Shown: positions 1 through 7,517, numbered from the stretch's first letter. The stretch: 9,867 nt of DNA from DASPFV01 sp035620975 (GCA_035620975.1 DASPFV010000006.1:1-9867); one strand, 5' to 3'. Numbers and translations: made by a program. The notes: generated by a model not told the origin, from the letters alone.

Positions 1-121
1 CCGGCCATCCCCGATCCATGAGCTTCCGCGCGCGCATGTCGAGGTGGAACTCGATCTCCTCGCGGACGTCCGCCTCGATGTCGGCAGAGGTGCGGCTGGG
101 AAAGACGAACCAGCGGGGCAT
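1..121 (-). CDS. ADOP-type ABC transporter permease, N-terminal fragment
   Basis: This is the first 40 codons of a gene that continues past the left edge. The visible protein begins MPRWFVFPSRTS and continues with an acidic and basic amphipathic stretch containing DIEADVREEIEFHLDMRAR and then KLMDRGWP. That EEIEFHLDMR-type segment is the cytosolic N-terminal lead of acidobacterial duplicated orphan permeases (ADOP; MacB/FtsX-like ABC efflux permeases), before the first membrane helix. Support comes from position: it begins 18 bp after the stop of a PadR regulator, the standard padR-ADOP arrangement in Acidobacteriota. The start is the ATG at 119-121; an in-frame GTG three codons upstream is possible, and neither has a strong ribosome binding site. 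The catalytic or membrane part is not in the window, so the transported substrate cannot be inferred. Confidence 0.8.
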   Translation of the reverse strand, partial: MPRWFVFPSRTSADIEADVREEIEFHLDMRARKLMDRGWP

Positions 122-139
122 CTGGGGCACGGCAGGATC

Positions 140-478
140 TCAGGCCGGCGCGTCGAGCACCCGGAAGACCGCGCGCGCATAGCGGCGCCAGACCTCGTCG
201 GCAGCGCGCAGCTCGCGCCGGCCGACCTGCGTGAGGCGGTAGTAGCGGGCGCGGCGGTTGTTCTCGGACACGCCCCAGCGGGCGTCGACCCAGCCGCGAT
301 GCTCGAGGCGGTGGAGGGCCTGGTAGAGGGCGCCGTCCTCGACATCGAGCTCGCCGCCGGTGCGCTCGGCAATCCAGCCGGAAATGCCATAGCCATGCTG
401 CGGCGAGGCGGCGAGCGCCTTGAGCACGAGCACATCGAGCGTGCCCTGAAGGAGGTTCAGCGCGGCGTCACGACCCAT
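140..478 (-). CDS. PadR-family transcriptional regulator (acidobacterial ADOP-associated type)
   Basis: This 112-residue protein is a complete winged-helix PadR repressor of the short class. Visible hallmarks are the N-terminal helix QGTLDVLVLKAL (11-22), HGYGI (28-32), the recognition-helix region GALYQALHRLEHRGWV (49-64), and the wing with ENNRRARYYRLT (72-83), followed by a short C-terminal helix rich in Arg and Trp. The length and motif order match the acidobacterial PadR subgroup that sits before ADOP permeases. It would control its own operon, repressing the permease until a ligand binds, but the ligand is unknown. An AGGTG element 10 nt before the ATG may act as ribosome binding site; it lies inside an inverted repeat (484-495), so RBS and operator may overlap. 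Family identity is seen in sequence; the regulatory role is inferred from the family and position. Confidence 0.93.
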   Translation of the reverse strand: MGRDAALNLLQGTLDVLVLKALAASPQHGYGISGWIAERTGGELDVEDGALYQALHRLEHRGWVDARWGVSENNRRARYYRLTQVGRRELRAADEVWRRYARAVFRVLDAPA

Positions 479-483
479 GAACG

Positions 484-511
484 TCTCACCTGAGATGCTT
501 AGTGGAGACTA
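484..511 (-). promoter_or_regulatory. Candidate PadR operator: two small inverted repeats before padR
   Basis: Two dyads lie between the padR start and its predicted promoter. The first is TCTCA-CC-TGAGA (484-495), which covers the likely ribosome binding site. The second is TAGT-GGAG-ACTA (500-511), which covers the predicted -10 element. PadR proteins bind short dyads near their own promoters, so autoregulation is plausible. The dyads are seen in the sequence; PadR binding is inferred. Confidence 0.45.
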
Positions 512-535
512 GCACCGGGCGCTCCCGCGGGTCAA
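506..535 (-). promoter_or_regulatory. Predicted sigma70-type promoter for padR-ADOP
   Basis: On the minus strand, TTGACC (530-535) is followed after 18 bp by TAGTCT (506-511), placing a transcription start near 499, about 20 nt before the padR ATG. The -35 is close to consensus and the -10 is weak (3 of 6). The -35 falls in the loop of the 514-548 hairpin, and the -10 falls in the TAGT/ACTA dyad, which suits a tightly repressed promoter. Confidence 0.4.
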
Positions 536-548
536 GGGAGCGCCCGGT
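514..548 (-). terminator. Perfect 13-bp hairpin after the Spy-like gene, terminator-like
   Basis: ACCGGGCGCTCCC (514-526) pairs perfectly with GGGAGCGCCCGGT (536-548) around a 9-nt loop. It begins 10 bp after the stop codon of the Spy-like gene, where a terminator would be expected. No T-tract follows on the minus strand, so it would be a hairpin-only terminator. Alternatively it could be a structural part of the padR promoter, whose -35 lies in the loop. Confidence 0.55.
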
Positions 549-558
549 TCGATGGCGC

Positions 559-1050
559 CTACTGGATCGAGAAGGCGCCCTGGCGCGCCGGCCCGCGCCG
601 GCCACCTCGCGCGGGCGTTTTCGCGAGCTCCTCGCGCACCTTCGCCCGCTGCTCGGGCGTCAGGACCTGCGCGATCTGCTTCTGGAGCTCGATCCGCCGG
701 GCAAGCCCCTGCGCCTGTGCCTGCGCCAGCTGCTCCTTCAACTGCTCGATCTTCTGCTCGTCGGGCACGTCGGCGAACAGCTCGGCCTCGAGCTGACGAT
801 GGAGGGCGGCGCCGGCGGGCCCGGCGTCACGGCCCTCCCGCGCCTGCTGGAGGATCGAGCGAATCTGGGTCCGCTGGTCCTCGGTGAGATCGACGACGCG
901 GGCGAACGGGATGAGCCCGCGCCCTCCGGGGCCAGGCCCGAATCCGGGGCCGCGGCCGGGCCGCTGCCCATCGCTCTGGGCATCCGCCAGCGAGAAGGCG
1001 GCAACGCCGAGAACCGTCGCGAGAACGGCACTGAATGCGAGTTTCTTCAT
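559..1050 (-). CDS. Exported Spy/CpxP-like LTxxQ-motif protein
   Basis: This 163-residue periplasmic protein has a clear signal peptide (MKKLAFSAVLATVLGVAAFS, cleavage probably after ADA at 24). A Gly/Pro/Arg-rich linker follows (28-47), then an all-helical region. The two LTxxQ motifs that define the Spy/CpxP/CnrX-like fold are present: LTEDQ (55-59) and LTPEQ (130-134), flanking a long Gln/Glu/Ala-rich helix likely to form the cradle. Known family members are periplasmic chaperones or metal and envelope-stress sensors; which applies here cannot be told. The ATG at 1048-1050 is preceded by an AGGT element at good spacing. It stands alone between two hairpins, downstream of the hydrolase and upstream of padR, so it is probably its own transcription unit. 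The open frame extends far upstream but only as antisense shadow. Confidence 0.85.
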   Translation of the reverse strand: MKKLAFSAVLATVLGVAAFSLADAQSDGQRPGRGPGFGPGPGGRGLIPFARVVDLTEDQRTQIRSILQQAREGRDAGPAGAALHRQLEAELFADVPDEQKIEQLKEQLAQAQAQGLARRIELQKQIAQVLTPEQRAKVREELAKTPARGGRRGPARQGAFSIQ

Positions 1051-1143
1051 GGTGGACCTCGTATGTGGCTGCCAGTCTCCAGCTGGAGCCCGTGTTCGAT
1101 CGATTTGACGGAGCGCGGATGGCAGGCTGGTGGCGCAGCTGTG

Positions 1144-1185
1144 AAAAAGCCGTGGCACCCGCTCGAAGGTGCGGTACTCGAGCGG
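1144..1185 (-). terminator. Weak terminator candidate after the hydrolase operon
   Basis: CCGCTCGA (1159-1166) pairs with TCGAGCGG (1178-1185) just past the hydrolase stop. On the minus strand a run of five T (1144-1148) follows about 10 nt after the stem. An alternative stem, GCACC/GGTGC, overlaps the first. The gap between stem and T-run makes it a poor intrinsic terminator. The remaining spacer (1051-1143) holds a 12-bp palindrome, CTCCAGCTGGAG (1077-1088), of unknown role. Confidence 0.35.
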
Positions 1186-1193
1186 CGGGCGGC

Positions 1194-3296
1194 TCAGACC
1201 GACGGAGCCTCCGCCGGGCGCCAGTCGGCGATCGCGTCGACCCGGCTGAAGCGGCCCGGTCCGCCAAGGCGGCGGTAGAGGTCCTCGGCCCACGCGTACG
1301 TGGAGGGCCATTCGCCGGCAATCACGATCTCGGCTGGATACAGCAGGCCGGCCACGTACGGGAGATCGACGTATCTGAGGCAGTTCAGCAGTTCGATTGC
1401 CGGTCCCCGCCCGTCCGGCCGGCTCGGGACGTTCTGGGTAGGCGGAGGCGACTCGAGCAGCACCGTCTTCACATGGCCGTCGAGCAGGGCGGCGTAGAGC
1501 GCCACGACCGACATCTCGCCGCGCGCGGCGATCGCAATCTCCGAGGGACGCACGCCGGGAAGTGATCGCGCAGCCTCCAGCGCGCGCAGCGTGTCCCACA
1601 CGCGCAGGCTGGCGACGGTCCGCCCCGTCCAGGCCGCCGCGCGCCGCACGTGCCACGACAGATCCTCGCCCCAGGACGTGTCCCCCGTTCCACGCGATTC
1701 GACGACGACCCGGACCCATGGCGCGGGGATGCTCGCGGCGAACGACTCCGACGCCTGGCGGTCCTCGCCCGGCGACCTGAGCACCACGACGGCCGGCGCT
1801 GCCGCCGTCGTCTCGCGAGGATGACGGCGAAGCGCGTGCAGGCGCCAGCCCTCCTCCGAGGTGAAGGCGAAGCGCGTCCCGACACCGCCGTCCAGGGCGT
1901 ACTCCTCTTCGAGCGCGAGCGGCGGCGGAGCGCTCGGGAAGTGTGCGAAGCTTTCGGCGCGCAAGGCCGCGACGATGCGTCGGCGCTCGCTGTCGAGGTC
2001 CCCGGCTCCGGCAATGGTTGGCGGTCCTGACAGCGCGATGAGCTCGTCGTGAATCGTGGCGACGCGGTTGCCAGGCGGCATGCCGCCGACGTACACCTTC
2101 AGCGTCGCGTCCGACTCGAGCTTCGCCTCGTCCAGCTCGATGTCGCCGACCTCGCCGGGCGCGACCTCCCGATCCGCGAGGTGGCGGAGGAACCAGGAAA
2201 AGATCGCCGTGCGCGAGCGCTCGTGGTACGAGTGGCCGCCGGGTGTCTCCACCAGGCCGAGGTGCTCGCTCCGCTTCAGCATCCGGTAGAGCCCCTCGAG
2301 CTGCGCGTGCACCGCGCGGATGGCGTAAATCGGGAAAATGCCGTCCTCGTCGGCCGACGCGATGAGCAGCGGGCGCGGAGCGATCAGCGCGCCGATGTCG
2401 GCCAGGTCCCATCGCGCCGTGTTCACCCACCACATGCAGTCGCAGTGGCCGTCGATCACGCGGTCCTCGATGTGCGACTCGAGGGTCGCCGTGCCGCAGA
2501 CGGGCGAGCACGCGGTCACGCGCTCGTCCGCGGCGGCAACCCACCACGTCACCGCGCCGCCCCCCGAGAGGCCCGTGACGCCGAGGCGATCGGGATCGAC
2601 TTCAGGCCGTGCCGCGAGCAGGTCCAGGCCGCGGATGGCGTTCAGCAGCTCGATGGCGGCGGGCGAATAACCGCGGCTGTACCAGTGAAACCACCCTTCG
2701 CGGTAGCAGCCGTGGTGGTACCCGGGCGCCTCGCCGAGCTGCACGGTCTCGACGATCAGGGCTGGAAATCCCAACTCGGCGAACCTGCGCGGGTGGGCCT
2801 GATAGTGGACCTTCTGTTGCGGCGCATGGCCGCAGAGGTACAGCACGCCAGGACGCCGCGTCCCGCGTCCGGCCTCGTTCGGTACGTACAGGTTGGCCGT
2901 GACGTGCAGATTCGGCAGGCTCTCGTAGTGAAGCTTCTCGATACGGTACGCCGGCCGCTCCACGACTCCCGTCACGTGAACGCCGACGGGCGGCCGCTCG
3001 CCGGCCGGAGGCAGATCGGCCAGGCCCATCATCCGGAGGTACTGCCGGCGGCGCTCCGGGATGCGGCGCTGGAACTCCGCCGGCGTCTTCAATTCCGCCA
3101 GCGCGCTCCGGGTGATCTGGCGCGCCTCGCGGATCAGGTACTCGCGAATGGGCAGGTTGGGCGGGTGCGCGGCACGCCGCGCCACGACACGTGTCTGCGT
3201 TCGCACCGGCGCGCTCGCCGCTCCGCTCAGGCCAGGCTGCCCTGCGACGATCGCCGCCGCACTTCCGGCCAGCAGCTCACGGCGGGTCAGTTTCAT
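1194..3296 (-). CDS. Tat-exported two-domain alpha/beta hydrolase (acetylxylan esterase-like)
   Basis: This 700-residue protein begins MKLTRRELLAG, a twin-arginine export signal with an Ala-rich hydrophobic core to about residue 29. The first hydrolase domain (about 100-375) has the nucleophile elbow G-L-S-G-G-G (Ser244), the acid in SADEDG (Asp316 or Asp318) and the histidine in GGHSY (His355), giving a complete triad. The segment GHCDCMWWVNTARWD and the IAPRPLLIA strand are typical of the acetylxylan-esterase/prolyl-oligopeptidase-like esterases. A second alpha/beta fold (about 455-665) has strands VVVLRSPGE and VVVESRGTGDT but a degenerate elbow, A-R-G-E-M-S, with Gly593 where Ser is expected. 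It is the last gene of the operon, 5 bp after the cupredoxin gene, with no visible ribosome binding site. The likely role is periplasmic de-esterification of carbohydrate; the substrate is unknown. Confidence 0.85.
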   Translation of the reverse strand: MKLTRRELLAGSAAAIVAGQPGLSGAASAPVRTQTRVVARRAAHPPNLPIREYLIREARQITRSALAELKTPAEFQRRIPERRRQYLRMMGLADLPPAGERPPVGVHVTGVVERPAYRIEKLHYESLPNLHVTANLYVPNEAGRGTRRPGVLYLCGHAPQQKVHYQAHPRRFAELGFPALIVETVQLGEAPGYHHGCYREGWFHWYSRGYSPAAIELLNAIRGLDLLAARPEVDPDRLGVTGLSGGGAVTWWVAAADERVTACSPVCGTATLESHIEDRVIDGHCDCMWWVNTARWDLADIGALIAPRPLLIASADEDGIFPIYAIRAVHAQLEGLYRMLKRSEHLGLVETPGGHSYHERSRTAIFSWFLRHLADREVAPGEVGDIELDEAKLESDATLKVYVGGMPPGNRVATIHDELIALSGPPTIAGAGDLDSERRRIVAALRAESFAHFPSAPPPLALEEEYALDGGVGTRFAFTSEEGWRLHALRRHPRETTAAAPAVVVLRSPGEDRQASESFAASIPAPWVRVVVESRGTGDTSWGEDLSWHVRRAAAWTGRTVASLRVWDTLRALEAARSLPGVRPSEIAIAARGEMSVVALYAALLDGHVKTVLLESPPPTQNVPSRPDGRGPAIELLNCLRYVDLPYVAGLLYPAEIVIAGEWPSTYAWAEDLYRRLGGPGRFSRVDAIADWRPAEAPSV

Positions 3297-3301
3297 GCGG
3301 A

Positions 3302-4750
3302 TTACCGCGGGGAGGGAAACGGGTTTCCCGTCATCGGATCCCTGGGGACCGTGGGGTTCGCCTCCCAGGCCTCCAGCTTCTCCACGACCAGCATGATGCC
3401 GTACATCCGCACCCAGTGACCCGGGAACGTGCAGACGAACACATATTCTCCGGGCTCCTTCGGCGCAGGGAAGTTGAGCCGCTCGCTTTCCCCCCAGTTC
3501 AGCAGCCGCGTCGCATGGAGGACGAGCGGCGAGTCTGGCACGTAGGGCTTCGCCCTCGGGTCCGCCGGCATGCTCATCGCGGCAGCCGCAGTTCCCACCT
3601 GCTCCAGCGAGCCCGGTCTGCTGATCAGCAGGTTGTGGGGCATGACGTCCGGGTTCACCAGGACAATCTGGACCGGCTTCCCTGCTTCGACGGCGAACCA
3701 CTTCAGATCGAACGCCATCTGCTCCGGGACCGTCTCGATCCGCACGACCTGCACGCCGAGCCCGCGCAGATCACGGCGAATCGCACGTCCAGCGTCGTCC
3801 GGCAGCGCCGCGGCGAGCTTTCCCGCGAGCTCGATCGCGGCGAGCACGTCGGGATCCGCCCGTCGATCAACGGGCGACTTCGCCACGAGCGAGACCATCG
3901 CCCGCGTCAGCGGCTCGATTTCGTCGGCCGGCCAGGCCTCCCGCGGGACGAGCGTCAGCGACTCTACCGCTGCCGCGCGCACGGCCGGATCCTGCCCGTC
4001 GATGATCGCGGCCGCGAGCAGGCGGAACGTGGCGGCATCGCGCCGCGTCCATCCGAGCGCCCCCAGGGCCGCAGCGCGCGTCGCCGGATCGCCGGTCTGG
4101 CCCGCGAGCGCGGCTACCGGATCGAAGAGCGCCTCGCGCAGCGTCGATGCGTCGCCCAGGTGCGGCACGCTGTGCAGGAGCGCCTCGAGGTGACCACGCT
4201 TCTGCGCAAGGTCCCAGGCAACGGCCGTGCCCCCGTCGGCCATCATCAGCCCGCCGTAGGCGGCGCTCAGCACGACGGGGTGGGTCCCCGTTTCCGCCGC
4301 GCGCGCGAAGCGATCGCGCTCCTTGCGCAACGTCTCAACTGGTTGCGCCAGCAGGAATCGCAGCATCTTGTCGGCCGTCTCCCTATCCGCCGCCGGCACG
4401 CGCGCCAGCGCCTCGAGCAGCACGCCTGTGGCGCTCGTCCCGTCCATCTTCGACAACGCGGCGAGCGCCTCGTCGAAGTACTCCCGGCCGAGGCCCTTCC
4501 GCGTCAGCAGCGCCACGTACACCGGTCGATACTTGAGGTCATCGTCGCGCCGTTCGACGCGTACCAGCTCGGCGTTCGACAGGCGGCCGAGCTGGTATTC
4601 GACGGCCCGCAGGGAGGCTGTATAAAGGATGCGCGGCGGATCCTGGGCGCTTCCCTGGGCACGCGGAGAGGAGACCACGGCGACGAGCGCGGCACAGACA
4701 GCTCCGGCCCGGAGCCAGAGCGACCGGCGAACGGCCTGACCCGGAATCAC
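3302..4750 (-). CDS. Exported HEAT-repeat protein with C-terminal azurin-type cupredoxin domain
   Basis: This 482-residue protein starts at a GTG whose last bases form the stop of the upstream dehydrogenase gene (GTGA, 4747-4750), implying translational coupling; no ATG lies near. Residues 7-33 form a signal peptide. Residues about 40-330 are Ala/Leu/Arg-rich helical pairs of HEAT type (for example DPATRAAALGALGW and DPAVRAAAVESL). Residues about 333-457 form a type-1 copper domain. Its ligands are all visible: His372 in MPHN, then Cys440, His445 and Met449 in CTFPGHWVRM, with the same spacing as azurin. It is therefore a predicted blue-copper electron carrier on a protein-binding scaffold. 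In related dehydrogenases a c-type haem domain plays this part; here no CxxCH occurs in either protein. Partnership with the upstream dehydrogenase is inferred from coupling and domain logic. Confidence 0.88.
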   Translation of the reverse strand: MIPGQAVRRSLWLRAGAVCAALVAVVSSPRAQGSAQDPPRILYTASLRAVEYQLGRLSNAELVRVERRDDDLKYRPVYVALLTRKGLGREYFDEALAALSKMDGTSATGVLLEALARVPAADRETADKMLRFLLAQPVETLRKERDRFARAAETGTHPVVLSAAYGGLMMADGGTAVAWDLAQKRGHLEALLHSVPHLGDASTLREALFDPVAALAGQTGDPATRAAALGALGWTRRDAATFRLLAAAIIDGQDPAVRAAAVESLTLVPREAWPADEIEPLTRAMVSLVAKSPVDRRADPDVLAAIELAGKLAAALPDDAGRAIRRDLRGLGVQVVRIETVPEQMAFDLKWFAVEAGKPVQIVLVNPDVMPHNLLISRPGSLEQVGTAAAAMSMPADPRAKPYVPDSPLVLHATRLLNWGESERLNFPAPKEPGEYVFVCTFPGHWVRMYGIMLVVEKLEAWEANPTVPRDPMTGNPFPSPR

Positions 4751-7488
4751 TGGATGAAGGCCTTGAGCGTGTTCATCGCCTGGTCGAGTGTGTACGACAG
4801 GAAGCGATCCTGCGGATGCTCGAGCGACTGCAGCGCGATCTCGGCGGCCCGCGTCGTCTTGAAGAAGCTGGCCGTCCGCACGGCCTCGAGCCGCACGGCC
4901 GGATGGGAATCGTTGACGAGCGTCTGGAGCAGGCCGAGCGGGTCCTTGACGCGGTCGCGCCAGTAGCAGAGCACCCGTGTTGCAGCGGCGCGTGCCCACG
5001 GCTCCCTGGAGCGAAGCATGCGGCCGAGGAGGTCCTCGTTCACGCGGTTGTGCCACTGATGGACCCAGAGCGCCTCCATGAGGTGGTGTTCATGGGCCGG
5101 ATCCGTCGCGTCGAGCCGATCAACCCACTGCCGCAGGGCCGAGAGCACTTCCGTCGTGTCACGGGCGCTCAGCTCGATCTTCGCCCGATACCGGACCCGG
5201 TTGTCGGGATCCTCGAGCAGCTCGAGCAGCTCCGGGACGGGCTGACCGGCCACCGCCCGGGGCTTCAACAGCGGCCGGCCGGGATACGTCACGCGGTAGA
5301 CCCGGCCGTGCAGCCGGTCGCGTGACCTGTCGCGCAGGTTGTGCTGCATGTGCCCGATGATGGGGTTGTGCCAGTCGAGGAAATAGAGCGCGCCGTCGGG
5401 GCCGACCTCGGCGTCCACCGGGCGGAAGTTCTCGTCGGCCGACTGGAGGATCGGCTCGGCCTCGACCCACGTCAGGCCCGCCCCGTCCTCGCTGAGTCGG
5501 TAATTGAGCAGCCCGCGGAAGCCAATCGTGTTGAGGACGATGACGTTCCCCTGCATGTGCTCGGGAAAGTGGCGGCTCGACAGAATCTCGGCTCCGCCCA
5601 CCGGGCGCGTCCGGACCGTTCCGGGCCTCGGAGCCTCCTTGGTCTCCATTGCCGGGTAGTACTTCTTCGTCGAGAACGACGGACCGTAATAGGGCTGGCC
5701 TCCCGTCGCGTCGAACACGATGTCGCGGCCCCAGTGATCGAACACGTGGCCGTGGGGGTTCGGGAAGTTGTAAGGGATGTAGGTCTCGAACCTCCACGTT
5801 CGCGGCTCGAAGCGATACACGCCGCCGTCTTGCTGGCGAACCGTCGGCCCCCACGGCGTCTCCACCTGCGTGCGGTGGAACACGCCTTCCTGCATGTAGA
5901 GGGCGCCGCCGGGATCGAACGTGAAGCTGTTGATCGCATGATGCGTGTCGGCCGAGTCGAACCCGTGCAGGAGGATCTCTTTCACGTCGTACCGGTCGTC
6001 GCCGTCCGTATCCTTCAGGAACACCAGATTGGGCTGCTGCCCGACGATGACCCCGGCGTTGTAGAACTCGAAGCCGGTAGGGCTGTTGAGGTCCCCGGCG
6101 AAAATCGTCCGCTTGTCGGCGCGGCCGTCCCCATCGGTGTCTTCGAGGATCAGCAGCTTGTCGTCCATCGGCGTCTTCGGCTGCCAGTGCGGGTAGTTCT
6201 TCCAGGCCGCGACCCACAGCCGTCCGCGCGTGTCGAACGCCATCTGCACCGGATTGACGAGCTCCGGGAACTGCCGCTCGGAGGCGAACAGCTCGACTTT
6301 CAGCCCCTCGCCAATCGTCATCTGCTTCACCGCCTCGTCGCCGTCGATGAACACGTGCGCGCCACCCGGCCCCTTGCCCGGAAGGTTCGTCATGGCATCG
6401 ACGAACGGCGGCGCGTTGGCATCGTCGACCTCGAGGTCCCCGCCGGCTGCGCGCGCCCAGATGCGTCGGTCGCGGTTGGCCGTCATGATGTCGAGGATCG
6501 GCAGCTCGCGCTGCAGGACGTCGTAGTTGCTCGGCAGGATGTTCTCGCGACCGACCTTGGCGAGCTGCTCGTCGGAGAGGTTGCGCGGGAGGCCGCGCGC
6601 GAACGTCAGGAAGGCCCGATCGCCGTAAGTCGAGTAGCCGTCGGTGACGCGGTACCGATGGAACCAATGGAAGTTCTTCTCGACCACCGCCTCGCGCAAT
6701 CTCGCGAGGAAGGGCTCGGGATGCTGCAGGGCATCGCCGAAGAGCGCACGATCGATGACCTGCGCGATGCGGCGATTGCCCTCGGCGTTGAGGTGAATGC
6801 CGTTCATCGTCAGCGGCGCCTGCGACGTCTCGTAGAGCTGGCGGCTCGGCGTGAAGAGATCCACGAAGGTGACCTTGTGCGCCGCGGCCACTTCCGCCAT
6901 CGCCCGCGCGTAGATCTCGAGCCGCCGGTTGTTCTCGCGGCCGTCCGGCAGATCGGGACTGCCGAGGTCCTCGTGCGCGATGGGCGAGAACAGCACGACG
7001 CGCGGCGTGGACCGGCCGTTGTACTTCTGCGCCAGGGTGTGCGCCAGCCACTCGCCGAGCCGGTTCCTGAACGCCGGCAGCCCCTCATCGCCCGCGTACG
7101 ACTCGTTGTACCCGAAGAACGCGAAGATCACGTCCGCCCTGGTGTTCGTGCCCGCGAAGCGATTGTCCTCGTAGCCGCCGATCGGCTGGCCGATGCCGCT
7201 CAGCCACTCGTCCGGCGTGCCGAAGTTCTTGGAGCGCAGCCGGACGTCGAGCTCGTCGCCGCTGAACCCCAGATTCCTGAAGACCAGCTGGTGCTTCGGA
7301 AACCGCGCCTGCACGGTCGTCTCGAGCCAGCCGTCGTACTGAAAGCGCTCGGCCAGGGTGTTCCCGATGATGCAGATGTGGTCCTGCGGCTGCAAGGTGA
7401 ACGTCGGAGCCTGGCGCCCGCCGGCCGGCACGGTCCCCAGCAGCGCGAGCGCGGCGACGATCGACCCACTCCATCGCGTCGTGTTCAT
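4747..7488 (-). CDS. SGNH-like / PVC-type membrane-bound dehydrogenase domain / HEAT fusion protein
   Basis: This 913-residue exported protein has a signal peptide (about 1-25). An SGNH-like domain (about 34-255) shows block I IGNTLAER, block II NLGFSGDEL (72-80), block III FFGYNES (124-130) and block V NGIHLN (229-234). The catalytic Ser is replaced by Thr44 and the Asp of DxxH by Asn229, so hydrolase activity is doubtful. Residues about 385-740 are the beta-propeller of the PVC dehydrogenase family: DTDGDGRADK (450-459), the second DTDGDD (493-498), THHAIN, GALYMQEGVFHRTQVETPWG, NPHGHVFDHWG and VGPDGALYFLDWHNPIIGHMQH. HEAT-like helices fill about 750-913. The haem-binding CxxCH tail of many homologues is missing. 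It is predicted to oxidise a periplasmic sugar or alcohol and is the first gene of a three-gene operon. The ATG is preceded only by a weak GAGAG. Confidence 0.88.
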   Translation of the reverse strand: MNTTRWSGSIVAALALLGTVPAGGRQAPTFTLQPQDHICIIGNTLAERFQYDGWLETTVQARFPKHQLVFRNLGFSGDELDVRLRSKNFGTPDEWLSGIGQPIGGYEDNRFAGTNTRADVIFAFFGYNESYAGDEGLPAFRNRLGEWLAHTLAQKYNGRSTPRVVLFSPIAHEDLGSPDLPDGRENNRRLEIYARAMAEVAAAHKVTFVDLFTPSRQLYETSQAPLTMNGIHLNAEGNRRIAQVIDRALFGDALQHPEPFLARLREAVVEKNFHWFHRYRVTDGYSTYGDRAFLTFARGLPRNLSDEQLAKVGRENILPSNYDVLQRELPILDIMTANRDRRIWARAAGGDLEVDDANAPPFVDAMTNLPGKGPGGAHVFIDGDEAVKQMTIGEGLKVELFASERQFPELVNPVQMAFDTRGRLWVAAWKNYPHWQPKTPMDDKLLILEDTDGDGRADKRTIFAGDLNSPTGFEFYNAGVIVGQQPNLVFLKDTDGDDRYDVKEILLHGFDSADTHHAINSFTFDPGGALYMQEGVFHRTQVETPWGPTVRQQDGGVYRFEPRTWRFETYIPYNFPNPHGHVFDHWGRDIVFDATGGQPYYGPSFSTKKYYPAMETKEAPRPGTVRTRPVGGAEILSSRHFPEHMQGNVIVLNTIGFRGLLNYRLSEDGAGLTWVEAEPILQSADENFRPVDAEVGPDGALYFLDWHNPIIGHMQHNLRDRSRDRLHGRVYRVTYPGRPLLKPRAVAGQPVPELLELLEDPDNRVRYRAKIELSARDTTEVLSALRQWVDRLDATDPAHEHHLMEALWVHQWHNRVNEDLLGRMLRSREPWARAAATRVLCYWRDRVKDPLGLLQTLVNDSHPAVRLEAVRTASFFKTTRAAEIALQSLEHPQDRFLSYTLDQAMNTLKAFIQ

Positions 7489-7502
7489 CCGTGATCTCTC
7501 AT

Positions 7503-7517
7503 GGGGACTTCGTCCCC
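7503..7517 (-). promoter_or_regulatory. Hairpin in the leader of the dehydrogenase operon
   Basis: GGGGAC (7503-7508) and GTCCCC (7512-7517) form a perfect 6-bp stem with a 3-nt loop, ending 14 bp before the dehydrogenase ATG. It lies just upstream of the weak GAGAG ribosome binding site. It could tune translation, but no regulatory mechanism can be shown from sequence. Confidence 0.35.

Noticed and set aside
1074..1088. Shared AGTCTCCA 8-mer upstream of both the Spy-like gene and padR as a common operator
   Set aside because: Eight bases is too short to exclude chance over the window, and the flanking dyads differ.
2430..2460. HCDC segment in the hydrolase as a haem or metal motif
   Set aside because: The spacing is not CxxCH and the segment is a normal part of this esterase family.
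1051..2547. Upstream extension of the Spy-like gene into a 662-residue protein
   Set aside because: The extension is an Arg-rich shadow of the hydrolase gene; the internal ATG has a ribosome binding site and a signal peptide.
3297..3701. Upstream extension of the hydrolase to 835 residues
   Set aside because: The added part overlaps the cupredoxin domain coding region and would bury the twin-arginine signal.
4740..4760. Frameshift splitting one ancestral dehydrogenase-cupredoxin gene
   Set aside because: The second frame begins with a clean signal peptide at a GTGA overlap and its upstream in-frame translation is an antisense-quality shadow, so two genuine genes fit better.
2049..7494. Long plus-strand open frames opposite the hydrolase, cupredoxin and dehydrogenase genes
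   Set aside because: They are antisense shadows typical of GC-rich DNA: Arg/Ala/Pro-rich, with no recognisable domain, while the minus strand carries well-defined families.
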